DNA of 64,000 nt from Rhizobium sp. BK602 (GCF_014195095.1 NZ_JACIBC010000002.1:1-64000), one strand, 5' to 3'. Shown: positions 46,623-56,212, counted from the stretch's first letter. A program made the numbers and translations. The notes: generated from the sequence alone by a model not told the origin.

Positions 46623-47822
46623 ATGGCTGAAACCGCGCCGCTTTACGACACCTATATGCGTGCCCCGCTGCGGTTTGAGCGAGGCGAGGGCGTATGGCTG
46701 ATCACGGAAACCGGCGAGCGCTATCTCGATTTCGCCGCCGGCGTCGCGGTGAATTCGCTCGGCCACGCGCATCCCCATCTGGTCTCGGAATTGAAGGCGC
46801 AGGCCGACAAGGTCTGGCATCTGTCGAACCTCTATGAAGTGCCGGGCCAGGAGAAGTTGTCGAAGCGGCTGACGGAAGTCACCTTCGCCGACAAGGTGTT
46901 CTTCACCAATTCCGGCGCAGAGGCGCTGGAATGCGCGATCAAGACGGCGCGGCGCTATCAGTTCGCCAAGGGCCATCCCGAGCGCTACCATATCATCACC
47001 TTCGAGGGCGCCTTCCACGGCCGTACCATCGCGACGATCGCCGCCGGTGGCCAGGAAAAGTATCTCGAAGGCTTCGGCCCCAAGGCGCCGGGCTTCGACC
47101 AGGTGCCCTTCGGCGATCTCGACGCGGTGCGCGCCGTCATCACCGATGCCACGGCCGCGATCCTGATCGAGCCGGTGCAGGGCGAGGGCGGCATCCGGGC
47201 CGCGACCAACGAGTTTCTGCGTGGCCTGCGCCAGATCTGCGACGAGCATGGTCTGCTGCTGATCCTCGACGAGGTCCAGTGCGGCGTCGGCCGTACCGGC
47301 AAGCTCTTTGCCTATGAATGGTCCGGCGTCACGCCCGATATCATGGCCGTGGCCAAAGGTATCGGCGGCGGCTTTCCGCTGGGTGCCTGCCTTGCGACGG
47401 CGGAGGCCGCTTCGGGCATGAAGGCCGGCACGCACGGGTCGACCTATGGCGGCAATCCGCTCGCCATGGCCGTCGGCAATGCCGTGCTGGATGTCGTGCT
47501 GGCCGAAGGCTTCCTGCAGCATGTGCGCGATGTCGCGCTGGTGTTCCGCCAGGGTCTCGCCTCGCTCAAGGATCGTTTCCCCGATATTATCGAGGATATC
47601 CGCGGCGAGGGGCTGATGCTCGGCATCAAGGCTGCCGTTCCGCAGGCGGAGTTGCTGCAGGCGATCCGCGCCGAGCATCTGCTGGGCGTGCCGGCCGGCG
47701 ACAACGTCATCCGTTTGCTGCCGCCGCTGGTGGTGACCGCCGAGGAAGCACGCGAGGGGCTTGCCCGCATCGAACGCGCCGCCGAAAGCGTGCGTGCGGC
47801 TCGCGTCAAAAAGTCGGCCTAA
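46623..47822 (+). CDS. argD: Acetylornithine aminotransferase
   Basis: A 399-residue class III PLP aminotransferase. The PLP lysine is in [14 protein letters not shown] near residue 246, after the [15 protein letters not shown]sp region. It forms N-acetylornithine for arginine, and may also act in lysine synthesis. The adjacent argF supports argD over other class III enzymes. GGGAG-like bases (AGGGAGAATAGGCC) precede the ATG. Confidence 0.92.
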   Translation: MAETAPLYDTYMRAPLRFERGEGVWLITETGERYLDFAAGVAVNSLGHAHPHLVSELKAQADKVWHLSNLYEVPGQEKLSKRLTEVTFADKVFFTNSGAEALECAIKTARRYQFAKGHPERYHIITFEGAFHGRTIATIAAGGQEKYLEGFGPKAPGFDQVPFGDLDAVRAVITDATAAILIEPVQGEGGIRAATNEFLRGLRQICDEHGLLLILDEVQCGVGRTGKLFAYEWSGVTPDIMAVAKGIGGGFPLGACLATAEAASGMKAGTHGSTYGGNPLAMAVGNAVLDVVLAEGFLQHVRDVALVFRQGLASLKDRFPDIIEDIRGEGLMLGIKAAVPQAELLQAIRAEHLLGVPAGDNVIRLLPPLVVTAEEAREGLARIERAAESVRAARVKKSA

Positions 47823-47894
47823 ATCCAGCGCCCGTTGATTGGGGCGTTTTTGCCCCGCGCGGGCGTTGTTGTTTTCTAGAGTACAGGTAGGGAC

Positions 47895-48812
47895 ATGGCT
47901 TCTCCGAAACACTTCCTCGATCTCTCGGCCGTCGCGGCCGCCGATCTGCGCAGCATCATCGACGATGCGATCGTACGAAAGAAGGCGCTGAAGGCGGGCA
48001 CCGCCGACAAGCCGCTTGCCGGCAAGATGCTGGCGATGATCTTCGAGAAGCCGTCCACCCGCACGCGCGTCTCCTTCGATGTCGGCATGCGCCAGCTCGG
48101 CGGCGAGACGCTGTTCCTGTCGGGCACGGAAATGCAACTCGGCCGCGCCGAGACGATCGGTGATACCGCCAAGGTGCTGTCGCGCTATGTCGACGCGATC
48201 ATGATCCGCACGACCGAGCATTCGCGCCTGCTGGAGCTCGCCGAACATGCGACCGTGCCGGTCATCAACGCGCTGACCGACGACACGCATCCCTGCCAGA
48301 TCATGGCCGATATCATGACCTTCGAGGAGCATCGTGGCCCGATCAAGGGCAAGACCATCGCCTGGACCGGCGACGGCAACAACGTGCTGCATTCGCTGGT
48401 CGAAGGCGCCGCCCGTTTCGGCTATCGCATGAATATGGCCGTACCCCTTGGTTCCGAGCCGAAGGATCACTATCTGAACTGGGCCCGCAACGAGGGCGCC
48501 GAAATCATGCTCTCGCATGATGCCGACCGTGCGGTCGCCGGCGCCGATTGCGTGGTAACCGATACCTGGGTTTCCATGAATCAGGAACACCGGGCCCGCG
48601 GTCACAACGTCTTCCAGCCCTATCAGGTCAACGCGGCTTTGATGGCACAGGCCGGCAAGGACGCTTTGTTCATGCATTGCCTGCCCGCCCATCGCGGGGA
48701 GGAAGTGACGGACGACGTGATCGATGGTCCGCAATCCGTTGTTTTCGATGAGGCGGAAAACCGTCTTCATGCGCAAAAGTCGATTCTTGCTTGGTGCCTG
48801 GGCGCGATCTGA
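47895..48812 (+). CDS. argF: Ornithine carbamoyltransferase
   Basis: Makes citrulline from ornithine and carbamoyl phosphate. The 305-residue protein has [13 protein letters not shown] (carbamoyl-phosphate site, STRT), THPCQ, and the ornithine-loop [13 protein letters not shown]. It is 72 bp downstream of argD with a GC hairpin (GGGGCGTTTTTGCCCC near 47839) between. Length fits the anabolic enzyme. Confidence 0.95.
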   Translation: MASPKHFLDLSAVAAADLRSIIDDAIVRKKALKAGTADKPLAGKMLAMIFEKPSTRTRVSFDVGMRQLGGETLFLSGTEMQLGRAETIGDTAKVLSRYVDAIMIRTTEHSRLLELAEHATVPVINALTDDTHPCQIMADIMTFEEHRGPIKGKTIAWTGDGNNVLHSLVEGAARFGYRMNMAVPLGSEPKDHYLNWARNEGAEIMLSHDADRAVAGADCVVTDTWVSMNQEHRARGHNVFQPYQVNAALMAQAGKDALFMHCLPAHRGEEVTDDVIDGPQSVVFDEAENRLHAQKSILAWCLGAI

Positions 48813-48842
48813 GGATATGAACCGCGTCTGACGGCGCGGGCC

Positions 48843-48957
48843 CTAGAGCCGGATGGTCTTAGGTCGAAGCGACCTAAGACCTGAATCCGGTCTAGAATCA
48901 AAGAAATAGAGCATGACGTCGCCCGAAAACCGCTCTCACTTTTCGGCGTCATGCTCC
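48843..48957. repeat. RIME-like mosaic element
   Basis: Two palindromes in tandem: TAGAGCCGG..TTAGGTCGAAGCGACCTAA..CCGGTCTAGA, and GAGCATGACGTCGCC..CGGCGTCATGCTC. It ends 12 bp before the hslO start codon. A 19-codon in-frame extension of hslO through it is not coding in my view. Confidence 0.85.
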
Positions 48958-48969
48958 AGGAGTAAAGCA

Positions 48970-49959
48970 ATGGCGGAAAGTGCAGCCTCGCTGGGTCAAT
49001 TCGATTTTGCCGGCGACGATCATGTCGTTCCTTTCCAGGTCGAGGGTCTGGACGTGCGCGGCCGCGCCGTGCAGCTCGGGCCGATGCTGGACGCAATTCT
49101 TGCCCGGCATAATTATCCGGCCCCGGTTGCCCGGCTTCTGGCCGAGGCCGTGGTGCTGACGGTGCTGCTCGGCACCTCGCTGAAGTTCGACGGCAAGTTC
49201 ACCGTACAGACGAAGGGCGACGGTCCTGTCGATCTTCTCGTCGCCGATTTCTCGACCCCGGAAAATGTCCGCGCCTATGCCCGCTTCGATGAAGAGGCGT
49301 TGGCGAAGGCCGTGGCCGCCGGCCAAACCGAGCCGGAACAGCTGCTCGGCAAGGGCGTGCTCGCCTTTACCATCGATCAGGGTCGTTTCAGTCAGCCCTA
49401 TCAGGGCATCGTGGCGCTCGACGGCGCCTCGCTCGAAGAGATCGCGGGCACCTACTTCCGCCAGTCGGAACAGATCCCGACCCGCGTTCGTCTGGGCGCC
49501 GCCGAACTGTTCGACCGTGACGAGGCCGGCAAGCCGCGCCATCGCTGGCGGGCGGGCGGTCTCATCGCGCAGTTCCTGCCGGAAGCACCGGAGCGCATGC
49601 GCCAGCCGGACCTTCATGGCGGCGACGGCGACACCAGCCTGCGCGAACATGCCGAGGATGATGCCTGGGCGGAGGCCCGCACGCTGGTGGAAACGATCGA
49701 TGCCGACGAGCTGACCGATCCGCAGGTCGGCACCGAGCGTCTGCTGTTCCGCCTGTTCCATGAGCGCGGCGTACGCGTCTACGAGCCGCAGGCGGTCTTC
49801 GATCGCTGCTCCTGTTCGCGCGACAAGCTGAAGGGTGTGTTGCAGGGCTTCTCCGCCGAGGAGATCGAGGCAAGCGAGGAGAATGGCGAAATTGCCGTCA
49901 CCTGCGAATTCTGCTCGACCACTTACCGTTTCGAGGTGGCCGAGGTGACGGAAGCCTGA
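48970..49959 (+). CDS. hslO: Hsp33 redox chaperone
   Basis: A 329-residue Hsp33. The redox zinc site is CSC near residue 281 (DRCSCSRDK) and CEFC near 313 (VTCEFCSTTYRF). Under oxidative stress it loses zinc and binds unfolding proteins. It begins at the ATG 48970, after the mosaic repeat. Length is a little above the E. coli form (292). Confidence 0.93.
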   Translation: MAESAASLGQFDFAGDDHVVPFQVEGLDVRGRAVQLGPMLDAILARHNYPAPVARLLAEAVVLTVLLGTSLKFDGKFTVQTKGDGPVDLLVADFSTPENVRAYARFDEEALAKAVAAGQTEPEQLLGKGVLAFTIDQGRFSQPYQGIVALDGASLEEIAGTYFRQSEQIPTRVRLGAAELFDRDEAGKPRHRWRAGGLIAQFLPEAPERMRQPDLHGGDGDTSLREHAEDDAWAEARTLVETIDADELTDPQVGTERLLFRLFHERGVRVYEPQAVFDRCSCSRDKLKGVLQGFSAEEIEASEENGEIAVTCEFCSTTYRFEVAEVTEA

Positions 49960-49965
49960 TCGGGC

Positions 49966-50358
49966 TCAGTTCAGCGTCCGCAAGAGATTGGGCGTATCCA
50001 GCGAGAAGGCGGGGATCTTGACGTGAAAGAGCTCTCCGTCGTCCGTTTCCATCTGGTAATGGCCGAACATCATGCCCGACGGCGTGTCGAGCGGGCAGCC
50101 TGACGAGTATTCGTAGGTATCGCCGGGTCTGAGCCGCGGCTGTTCGCCGACGACGCCCGGTCCAGTCACTTCATCCACCAGCCCGTTCTGATCGGTGATA
50201 TGCCAATAGCGTGTCACCAGCCGGACGGAGACTGTCGAGTGATTGGAAATGACGATGCGATAACCCCAGACATAACGGTCATCCTCCGGATCGGATTGCT
50301 CCTCCAGATAGAAGGGTTCGACAACGACTTCGATATCCCGTGTTAGAGCGCGATACAT
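49966..50358 (-). CDS. apaG: ApaG protein
   Basis: A 130-residue ApaG with the immunoglobulin-like fold: [22 protein letters not shown], then GTPSG-like [14 protein letters not shown]. ApaG is associated with stress and Co/Mg tolerance; its exact role is unknown. I start at 50358 with AAGG upstream; 7 further codons are possible. It is tail-to-tail with hslO, with 6 bp between. Confidence 0.9.
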   Translation of the reverse strand: MYRALTRDIEVVVEPFYLEEQSDPEDDRYVWGYRIVISNHSTVSVRLVTRYWHITDQNGLVDEVTGPGVVGEQPRLRPGDTYEYSSGCPLDTPSGMMFGHYQMETDDGELFHVKIPAFSLDTPNLLRTLN

Positions 50359-50640
50359 GCCTGACACCTTGGTCACCAATCCGGAACGTCATGCGTTCGA
50401 TCAAACGTACACAGGGCGCTCCAGCATTTTAAGTCTAGGGCATCTGATCCGCTTTCTATGATCCCACGAAAGCAGGACATCTAGCGGTATCCTATAAGCA
50501 GTCTGCTCCGTCAAGGAACGGATCGATGAAAATGGCTATAATGGAGTAATTCTGCCTGTTTTTCAGATATTAAGGCTGAAATCGAAGATTAGCCGGCGCA
50601 CACCGGAAGTATGGGAGGGGGACTGCATCCTCGTTGCGCA

Positions 50641-50669
50641 AACCCGCCCGAACGATATTCGGGCGGGTT
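50641..50669 (-). terminator. Terminator after metZ
   Basis: AACCCGCCCGAA and its complement TTCGGGCGGGTT surround a short CGATA loop, just beyond the metZ stop on the minus strand. A GC-rich 11-12-bp stem with a weak T tail. The 50359-50640 region shows no gene. Confidence 0.75.
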
Positions 50670-50681
50670 CCAATGAGAGGC

Positions 50682-51866
50682 TTAGGCCGAGACCTGAGCC
50701 AAGGCGCGGGCGAAATCCTCGACCAGATCGTCGCCGTCCTCGATACCGGCGGAGAAGCGCACGGTGCCCGGCGAAATGCCGAGTTCGGCACGGGCTTCGT
50801 CGGTGAGGTTCTTGTGCGTGGTGGTGGCCGGATGGGTGATCAGGCTCTTCGAGTCACCGAGGTTGTTGGAGATTTTCACGATCTCCAGCGCGTTCTGCAG
50901 CTTGAAGGCGGCTTCCTTGCCGCCCTTCAGTTCAAAGGCTACCAGCGTCGAGCCGCCGCTCATCTGCTTGGCGATGATATCGGCCTGTGGATGGTCCTTG
51001 CGGCCGGGATAGATCACGCGGGCGACCTTGTTCTGCTCGGCGAGGAAGTCGGCGATCTTGGCGGCGTTCGCCGTCTGCTGCGCGACGCGCAGCGGCAAGG
51101 TCTCGATGCCCTTCAGCAAAGTCCAGGCGGTAAAGGGCGACATGGCCGGGCCGGTGTGGCGATAGTAATCCTGCAGGTTCTCGTCGACCCATTGCTTGTC
51201 GGACAGGATGACGCCGCCGAGCGAGCGGCCCTGGCCGTCGATATGCTTGGTGGCGGAATAGACGACGATATGGGCACCGAGTTCCAGCGGCTTCTGGAAC
51301 AGCGGCGTGGCGAAGACGTTGTCGACCACGACCTTGGCGCCGATCTGGTTGGCGAGCCTGGCGACGGCGGCGATATCGACCACTTCCAGCGTCGGGTTGG
51401 TCGGGCTTTCCAGGAAGAACACCTTGGTGTTCGGCCGGATCGCCTTTTCCCAGTTCTCGGCGAAGCGGCCGTCGACCAGCGTGCATTCGATGCCGTATTT
51501 CGGCGCCAGCGTCTCGACCACCCAGCGGCAGGAGCCGAACAGGGCGCGGGCCGCGACGATATGGTCGCCGGCCTTCAGCTGGCAGAGGATGGCGGCGGAG
51601 ACGGCAGCCATGCCCGAAGCGGTGGCGCGGGCTTCTTCGGCGCCTTCCAGCGCGCACATGCGCTTTTCGAACATGTCATTGGTGGGGCTGCCGTAGCGAG
51701 CATAGATGAAACCGTCGGTCTCGCCCTTGAAGCGCGCTTCCGCGGCTTCCGACGTGTCGTAGACGAAGCCCTGGGTCAGATAGATTGCTTCGGAGGTCTC
51801 GCCGAATTGCGAGCGCAGCGTTCCGTTGTGTACGAGCTGGGTTGCGGGGCGCCAAGTCTTGCTCAT
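50682..51866 (-). CDS. metZ: O-succinylhomoserine sulfhydrylase
   Basis: A 394-residue PLP enzyme of the Cys/Met family. The PLP lysine lies in YSATKHIDGQGR near residue 207, and the GSPTN and ETLRSP-like (YARYGSPTNDMFE) motifs are present. It makes homocysteine directly from O-succinylhomoserine and sulfide. The SAM-II riboswitch just upstream is the usual arrangement for alphaproteobacterial metZ/metX, which supports the call. I start at 51866 (MSKTWRP). Confidence 0.92.
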   Translation of the reverse strand: MSKTWRPATQLVHNGTLRSQFGETSEAIYLTQGFVYDTSEAAEARFKGETDGFIYARYGSPTNDMFEKRMCALEGAEEARATASGMAAVSAAILCQLKAGDHIVAARALFGSCRWVVETLAPKYGIECTLVDGRFAENWEKAIRPNTKVFFLESPTNPTLEVVDIAAVARLANQIGAKVVVDNVFATPLFQKPLELGAHIVVYSATKHIDGQGRSLGGVILSDKQWVDENLQDYYRHTGPAMSPFTAWTLLKGIETLPLRVAQQTANAAKIADFLAEQNKVARVIYPGRKDHPQADIIAKQMSGGSTLVAFELKGGKEAAFKLQNALEIVKISNNLGDSKSLITHPATTTHKNLTDEARAELGISPGTVRFSAGIEDGDDLVEDFARALAQVSA

Positions 51867-51885
51867 GCCATCACCACTTTCAAAA

Positions 51886-51915
51886 CAAAAAAACCGGTCG
51901 CGAAAGCAGACCGGT
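51886..51915 (-). terminator. Intrinsic terminator of the metZ riboswitch
   Basis: On the minus strand ACCGGTC, loop TGCTTTCGC, GACCGGT is followed by a T run. The CCGGT of its left arm can instead pair with ACCGG just before (51911-51927), giving an antiterminator. So this is the expression platform. Confidence 0.88.
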
Positions 51916-51927
51916 TCAACCCCGGTC

Positions 51928-51979
51928 TTTTTAGCCACTTGTTTAACGTGGCTGCAAGCCGACCGGCCAAATCACCACG
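51928..51979 (-). ncRNA. SAM-II riboswitch
   Basis: On the minus strand the leader reads CGTGGTGATTTGG, then GCTTGCAGCCACGTTAAAC and CAAGTGGCTAAAA. This is the SAM-II consensus: P1 CGTGG/CCACG, the loop GCTTG pairing downstream with CAAG, and the closing GCTAAA. SAM binding should favour the terminator that follows and shut off metZ. Confidence 0.95.
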
Positions 51980-52060
51980 GGATAAGTTGCAATACTGCTG
52001 TTGACGGCTTGCGTCAATTCCCCGAGTTTGGTTTTGTCTGCCACGAATTATGGAGGCATG

Positions 52061-53152
52061 ATGGCTCGCAATACTGGGATTTTGGCCGATCGCGCCATTG
52101 CAGCGCTTTTCGAAGCCGGACGGCTGACGAGCGAACGGGAACTGGACGTCGATCAGATCCAGCCGGCGAGCCTTGACCTGAGACTCGGCTCGCATGCCTT
52201 CCGCGTCCGCGCCAGCTTCATGCCCGGTCCGTCACATCTGGTCGCCGACAAGCTTGACCGGCTGAAGCTGCATGTGGTCGATCTTTCCGAAGGCGCGGTG
52301 CTGGAAACCGGCTGCGTCTACATCGTGCCCTTGATGGAGCGGCTCGACCTGCCTGAGGACATGTCGGCCTCAGCCAATCCGAAAAGCTCGACCGGCCGCC
52401 TCGATATCTTCACCCGCGTCATCACCGACCGGGCACAGGAATTCGACAAGATCCCCGCCGGCTATTCCGGTCCGCTCTATCTCGAGATCAGCCCGCGCAC
52501 CTTCCCGATCGTCGTGCGTCGCGGCTCGCGCCTGTCGCAGATCCGCTTCCGCGTCGGCCAGGCTCTGCTCACCGAGCCGGAACTTCTGGCGCTGCACGAG
52601 ACCGAAACGCTGGTTGCCAGCAAGAAGCCGAACATCACCGGCGGCGGCATTGCACTGTCGATCGATCTCGCCGGCGACAAGGAAGGCCTGATCGGTTATC
52701 GCGGCAAGCATCACACCGCCGTCGTCGATGTCGACAAGAAGGCGCAGCACGATATCTTCGATTTCTGGGAACCGCTCTATAGCCGCGGCCGCACCGAACT
52801 GATCCTCGACCCGGATGAATTCTACATCCTCGTGTCGCGCGAGGCCGTGCATGTGCCGCCGCATTATGCGGCCGAGATGACGCCCTTCGATCCGCTGGTG
52901 GGCGAATTCCGGGTTCATTATGCCGGCTTCTTCGACCCCGGCTTCGGCCATGCGCCGGCCGGCGGCCGCGGCAGCCGCGCGGTGCTGGAAGTGCGCAGCC
53001 ACGAAGTTCCCTTCATCCTCGAAGACGGCCAGATCGTCGGCCGCCTCGTCTACGAACACATGCTGGAACAGCCAAGCAGCCTCTACGGCTCCGGCCTCGG
53101 CTCGAACTATCAGGCGCAGGGCCTGAAGCTGTCGAAGCATTTCCGGCTGTGA
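52061..53152 (+). CDS. dcd: dCTP deaminase, double-length form
   Basis: A 363-residue protein, about twice the 190-residue E. coli Dcd. Two dUTPase-like domains are evident: the first around IQPASLDLRLGS and MSASANPKSSTGRLD, the second from about residue 190. This two-domain deoxycytidine-triphosphate deaminase occurs in alphaproteobacteria and makes dUTP for thymidylate synthesis. The symbol is a close-family one. GGAGG lies 4 bp before the ATG 52061; 52058 is also ATG. It is divergent from metZ. Confidence 0.85.
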   Translation: MARNTGILADRAIAALFEAGRLTSERELDVDQIQPASLDLRLGSHAFRVRASFMPGPSHLVADKLDRLKLHVVDLSEGAVLETGCVYIVPLMERLDLPEDMSASANPKSSTGRLDIFTRVITDRAQEFDKIPAGYSGPLYLEISPRTFPIVVRRGSRLSQIRFRVGQALLTEPELLALHETETLVASKKPNITGGGIALSIDLAGDKEGLIGYRGKHHTAVVDVDKKAQHDIFDFWEPLYSRGRTELILDPDEFYILVSREAVHVPPHYAAEMTPFDPLVGEFRVHYAGFFDPGFGHAPAGGRGSRAVLEVRSHEVPFILEDGQIVGRLVYEHMLEQPSSLYGSGLGSNYQAQGLKLSKHFRL

Positions 53153-53210
53153 TTGGTCTTCAGCCGGCCTTGACAGAGGCCGGCAACTGTTGGACATCTC
53201 AGGGTGTCAG

Positions 53211-53284
53211 GCGGGTGTAGCTCAATGGTAGAGCAGCAGCTTCCCAAGCTGAATACGAGGGTTCGATTCCCTTCACCCGCTCCA
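53211..53284 (+). tRNA. tRNA-Gly (CCC)
   Basis: A 74-nt cloverleaf with CCA. The acceptor is GCGGGTG/CACCCGC with discriminator T. The anticodon loop is TTCCCAA, so the anticodon is CCC (reads GGG). The D arm GCTC/GAGC and T arm AGGG TTCGATT CCCT are complete. It lies between the dcd gene and brnA; no duplicated 3' end was seen, so no element is attached here. Confidence 0.95.
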
Positions 53285-53301
53285 GCTTTTTCATTTTGTC
53301 G

Positions 53302-53613
53302 TTATAGACCTGCAGCCTTGCGTAGAGCTTCGTTTATCCGGCTTTGCCAGCCCTCACCGTTTGCCTTGAAAGCTTCGATGACATCACGGTCGAGGCGGAT
53401 ACTGACGGCAAGCTTGGGATTTTCTGATTTCGGACGCCCGCCCAGATTCCTGCGGATTTCCTCGGTGAGTTCGGGGAACGCTTCGGTAAACGGCTTGGCC
53501 TTTCTCAACGCTTCTTCCGTGACCGGGGGATTGTCGGAAACCTCGTCCCAATCCTGCTTCGTATAACCTCGGCCTTCCTTGAAGGAACGCGGGCGTTCAA
53601 ATTTGACAACCAT
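53302..53613 (-). CDS. brnA: BrnA-type antitoxin
   Basis: A 103-residue BrnA antitoxin. Its C-terminal ribbon-helix-helix is LAVSIRLDRDVIEAFKANGEGWQ then INEALRKAAGL, joined to an acidic middle. It binds BrnT and the pair's promoter. It follows brnT by 21 bp on the same strand, the usual toxin-first order. It ends near tRNA-Gly, which suggests gain by transfer. Confidence 0.88.
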   Translation of the reverse strand: MVVKFERPRSFKEGRGYTKQDWDEVSDNPPVTEEALRKAKPFTEAFPELTEEIRRNLGGRPKSENPKLAVSIRLDRDVIEAFKANGEGWQSRINEALRKAAGL

Positions 53614-53634
53614 CAGAGCAGGCTCCTCTCTTTA

Positions 53635-53868
53635 CTACTGGTTACTACTGGCACGCCGCATGGAAATGACGGAAATACCTTCCGAACCAAGGGTGCAGAA
53701 GATCACTGAAATCGTGTCGTCTTGCATCTTGCCGATAGCTTGGAAGCGATTCTTCTTCGCCTGAATCACAACGGAATTCAGGAAAAACTCGAGAGATAAT
53801 GCGGCAAAGTCGAGACCGTGCTTCTCCAAGTTAGCTATTCTTTTCGGCTCGTCCCAAGTGATTTTCAT
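53635..53868 (-). CDS. brnT: BrnT-type ribonuclease toxin
   Basis: A 77-residue BrnT toxin of RelE-like fold. It begins MKITWDEPKRIANLEKHGLDF, the clear family start, and ends VISMRRASSNQ, with the catalytic Arg in ISMRRAS. It cuts mRNA when free of BrnA. G+C is lower than in neighbours. It is divergent from the acetyltransferase gene at 54116. Confidence 0.88.
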   Translation of the reverse strand: MKITWDEPKRIANLEKHGLDFAALSLEFFLNSVVIQAKKNRFQAIGKMQDDTISVIFCTLGSEGISVISMRRASSNQ

Positions 53869-53872
53869 TCAA

Positions 53873-53924
53873 TTTTGTATATACGAAAACTAGGGGCTCG
53901 TCTATGGTTTCCGTATATACAAAA
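53873..53924. promoter_or_regulatory. Inverted-repeat operator of brnTA
   Basis: TTTTGTATATACGAAAAC at 53873 and its near complement ending CGTATATACAAAA at 53924 are an 18-bp inverted repeat (17 of 18) with about 16 bases between. It directly precedes the brnT start, where BrnA probably represses. Confidence 0.65.
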
Positions 53925-54115
53925 AGGTTACTGTGAGAGGAACGGAAACTCCCACATCAGACCCTTGTGTAGCGCGGCATCGCTGTTCGGACTCACGACG
54001 ATGATGTAAAGCACCCCACTGCGGCGATCGGATGCCGCCTCAATAAAACCTTCCTTCGTTCAGGTTGCTGCCAGACAATCGTGACAGAAGGTCGTTCCCA
54101 ATCGGAACGGATGAC

Positions 54116-54703
54116 ATGCCGAACTTTGCATCACTTTACAGGTTGAAGGCCATCTTCACGCGCGGCATGCTGCGGATATCCCGCCATACCAAGGTGCGGC
54201 GCGGCACGACGATCCTTTGGAAGGATGGCCGCGTCACCATCGGCGAACGTGCCTATATCCGCAAGGGCGCCGTCATCGACGCGCAGCGCGGCAGCATCGA
54301 TCTCGGCAATCATGTCTCGCTGAACGACTATGCCGTCCTGCTCGGGCGCGGCGGCATCACCATCGGCAATGATGTGCGCATCGCCGCTCATGCCATGGTG
54401 GTCTCCTTCGATCACAATTTCGACGATGTCACCCAGCCGATCCGCCTGCAGGGCGTCACCATGAAGCCGGTCGTCATCGAGGACGATGTCTGGATCGGCG
54501 CCGGCGCGAAGATCCTCGGCGGCTCCCATATCGCCAAGGGCTGCGTCATCGGCGCGAATGCCGTCGTCAAGGGCAGGACCGAGCCCTATGGCGTCTATGT
54601 CGGCTCCCCCGCAAGGCTGATCAAGCGGCGAGGGGAGAAGAGCAAGCTTAAGCCCGCAAAACTCGAATTGCTTCCCGGCTCCAAGCGGACGCTTGACCGT
54701 TAG
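54116..54703 (+). CDS. Hexapeptide-repeat acyltransferase
   Basis: A 195-residue left-handed beta-helix protein. Hexapeptide turns are seen in ITIGNDVRIAAHAMVV, VVIEDDVWIGAGAKIL, and IGANAVVKG, and the conserved His of the active site in VVSFDHNF. It should move an acetyl or similar group to a sugar or amino-sugar. I start at 54116; a longer reading from 54065 is possible. The substrate is unknown, though exopolysaccharide or LPS decoration would be usual. Confidence 0.85.
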   Translation: MPNFASLYRLKAIFTRGMLRISRHTKVRRGTTILWKDGRVTIGERAYIRKGAVIDAQRGSIDLGNHVSLNDYAVLLGRGGITIGNDVRIAAHAMVVSFDHNFDDVTQPIRLQGVTMKPVVIEDDVWIGAGAKILGGSHIAKGCVIGANAVVKGRTEPYGVYVGSPARLIKRRGEKSKLKPAKLELLPGSKRTLDR

Positions 54704-54833
54704 CCGCGACGATCGCGGCTGAGGACTATCCTTGTCCGTTGCATGACGTGATATTCCCCCTTCGGCGTGACTCTGTTACATCGGTTGAGACACCAGAAGC
54801 AGAGAACATCCGACCGGAGGCCCGACCATCCTC

Positions 54834-55709
54834 ATGCGCCTTTGCCTTTCGTCGCTGATATCCGGAGGCAGGTCCATCGCGGCAGCGGCGGTGATTGCAC
54901 TGTCCTTCGCCATGCCGGTCGCCGCGCAGGATGCGCCGGCCTCCAATCTCCCCATCCTCTTCGATGCGCGCGAACGCCTGCCCAAGCCCGATCTGTCCTC
55001 GCTGGTCAGGCTGCGCTTCCTGACCTCGGTCGATTTCCCGCCCTTCAATTTCGTCGATCAGAACGGCAAGCTTGCCGGCTTCCATGTCGATCTCGTCCGC
55101 GCGATCTGCGACGAGCTCGGCATATCCGACAAATGCCAGATCCAGGCGCTGCCCTTCGAGGAGTTGCAGGGCGCACTTTCGGCCTCCCAGGGCGATGCGG
55201 TGATCGCCGGCGTCGCGGTGACGCCGGAGCTGCGCAAGCGTTTCGCCTTCTCGCGCCCCTTTCTGATCCTGCCTGCTCGCTTCGTGCGCAATCTCAAGGC
55301 GCCGATCGACGGCCGGACGGCGGCGGCCCTTGCCGGTCATTCCGTCGGCGTGGTCAAGGGCACGGCGCATGAGGCGATGCTGTCAGCCTTCTTCCCGGCG
55401 CTCAAGCCCTCGACCTTCGACGACAAGGACGCGCTGCTGGCGGCCGTCAAGGATGGCAAGGTCGATGCCGCCTTTGCAGACGGCTTGCAATTGTCCTTCT
55501 GGGTTTCGTCGCCGTCGGCTGAAAAATGCTGCGCGCTGTTCGATGGTCCCTATCTCTCGCAGCAATTCCTTGGCGAAGGCCTGACCATCATGCTCCGTCA
55601 GCAGGACGGCGACCTGACGGCCGCCATCAACCATGCGCTCGCCACCCTGTCGCGCGACGGCCGGCTGCAGGAAATCTATCTGCGCTATTTCCCCTACGGG
55701 CTCTATTGA
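54834..55709 (+). CDS. Family 3 extracellular solute-binding protein
   Basis: A 291-residue binding protein with a signal peptide of about 31 residues ending PVAAQDA. The family 3 motif appears as FPPFNFVDQNGKLAGFHVDLVRAI near residue 68. It should bind an amino acid or similar polar ligand. No transporter subunits follow, so it is an orphan binding protein or a sensor partner. Confidence 0.88.
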   Translation: MRLCLSSLISGGRSIAAAAVIALSFAMPVAAQDAPASNLPILFDARERLPKPDLSSLVRLRFLTSVDFPPFNFVDQNGKLAGFHVDLVRAICDELGISDKCQIQALPFEELQGALSASQGDAVIAGVAVTPELRKRFAFSRPFLILPARFVRNLKAPIDGRTAAALAGHSVGVVKGTAHEAMLSAFFPALKPSTFDDKDALLAAVKDGKVDAAFADGLQLSFWVSSPSAEKCCALFDGPYLSQQFLGEGLTIMLRQQDGDLTAAINHALATLSRDGRLQEIYLRYFPYGLY

Positions 55710-55716
55710 GCCCGTT

Positions 55717-56130
55717 TCAGCCCTTGCGATAGCGGGCGATGGCGCTGCGCTCGATGGCGGCGCAGGTGAGCTTGTCGAGGCCGAGACGGTCGCGCAAGAG
55801 GCTCAGCAGCCGCAGCTCCTCTGCCTTGACCGAAAGATCGGCGGACGCAACCTCGACGGCAAGCGCATAGGCCGTGTCGTAGAGCTTTGCCGGCAGGGTG
55901 TCGCGCACGGTTTCCAGCACGATGTCGAGGCCTTCATCGCGCGCCAGTAGCTTTGCGCAGTCGCGCGACACGGAGATCAGGCGCTCGTCGTCAAAGCCCT
56001 TGAAGACCGGCAGCGCATGGATCAGCTCGCCGATCCGGCCGAGTTCCCGGTCGTTCATCGTCCGGTCGACGGCGGACGCGATGACCATGACGTAGATCAG
56101 GGCCTCTTGGGCGGAAAGCGGCTTATTCAT
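55717..56130 (-). CDS. TerB-like protein
   Basis: A 137-residue helical protein of TerB/tellurite-resistance-like type, with the acidic pattern DRTMNDRELGRI and a second around DLSVKAEELRLLSLL. TerB-like proteins bind metal and occur in stress and phage-defence contexts, but this lone copy is a common chromosomal form. It is convergent with the binding protein gene, 8 bp away. Confidence 0.8.
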   Translation of the reverse strand: MNKPLSAQEALIYVMVIASAVDRTMNDRELGRIGELIHALPVFKGFDDERLISVSRDCAKLLARDEGLDIVLETVRDTLPAKLYDTAYALAVEVASADLSVKAEELRLLSLLRDRLGLDKLTCAAIERSAIARYRKG

Positions 56131-56212
56131 GTCGAAACAATATCCTTTGAAACTGTCGGCAGATTAGAAATGGATGTCTTTCATGACAAGAGCTGGTGGC
56201 GGAAGCGTGACG

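Noticed and set aside
46479..48776. A 765-residue minus-strand open frame across argD and argF
   Set aside because: It is antisense to two clear enzymes and has low complexity typical of GC-rich shadow frames.
53211..53924. tRNA-Gly with brnTA as a second integrated element
   Set aside because: No integrase and no duplicated tRNA end were found.
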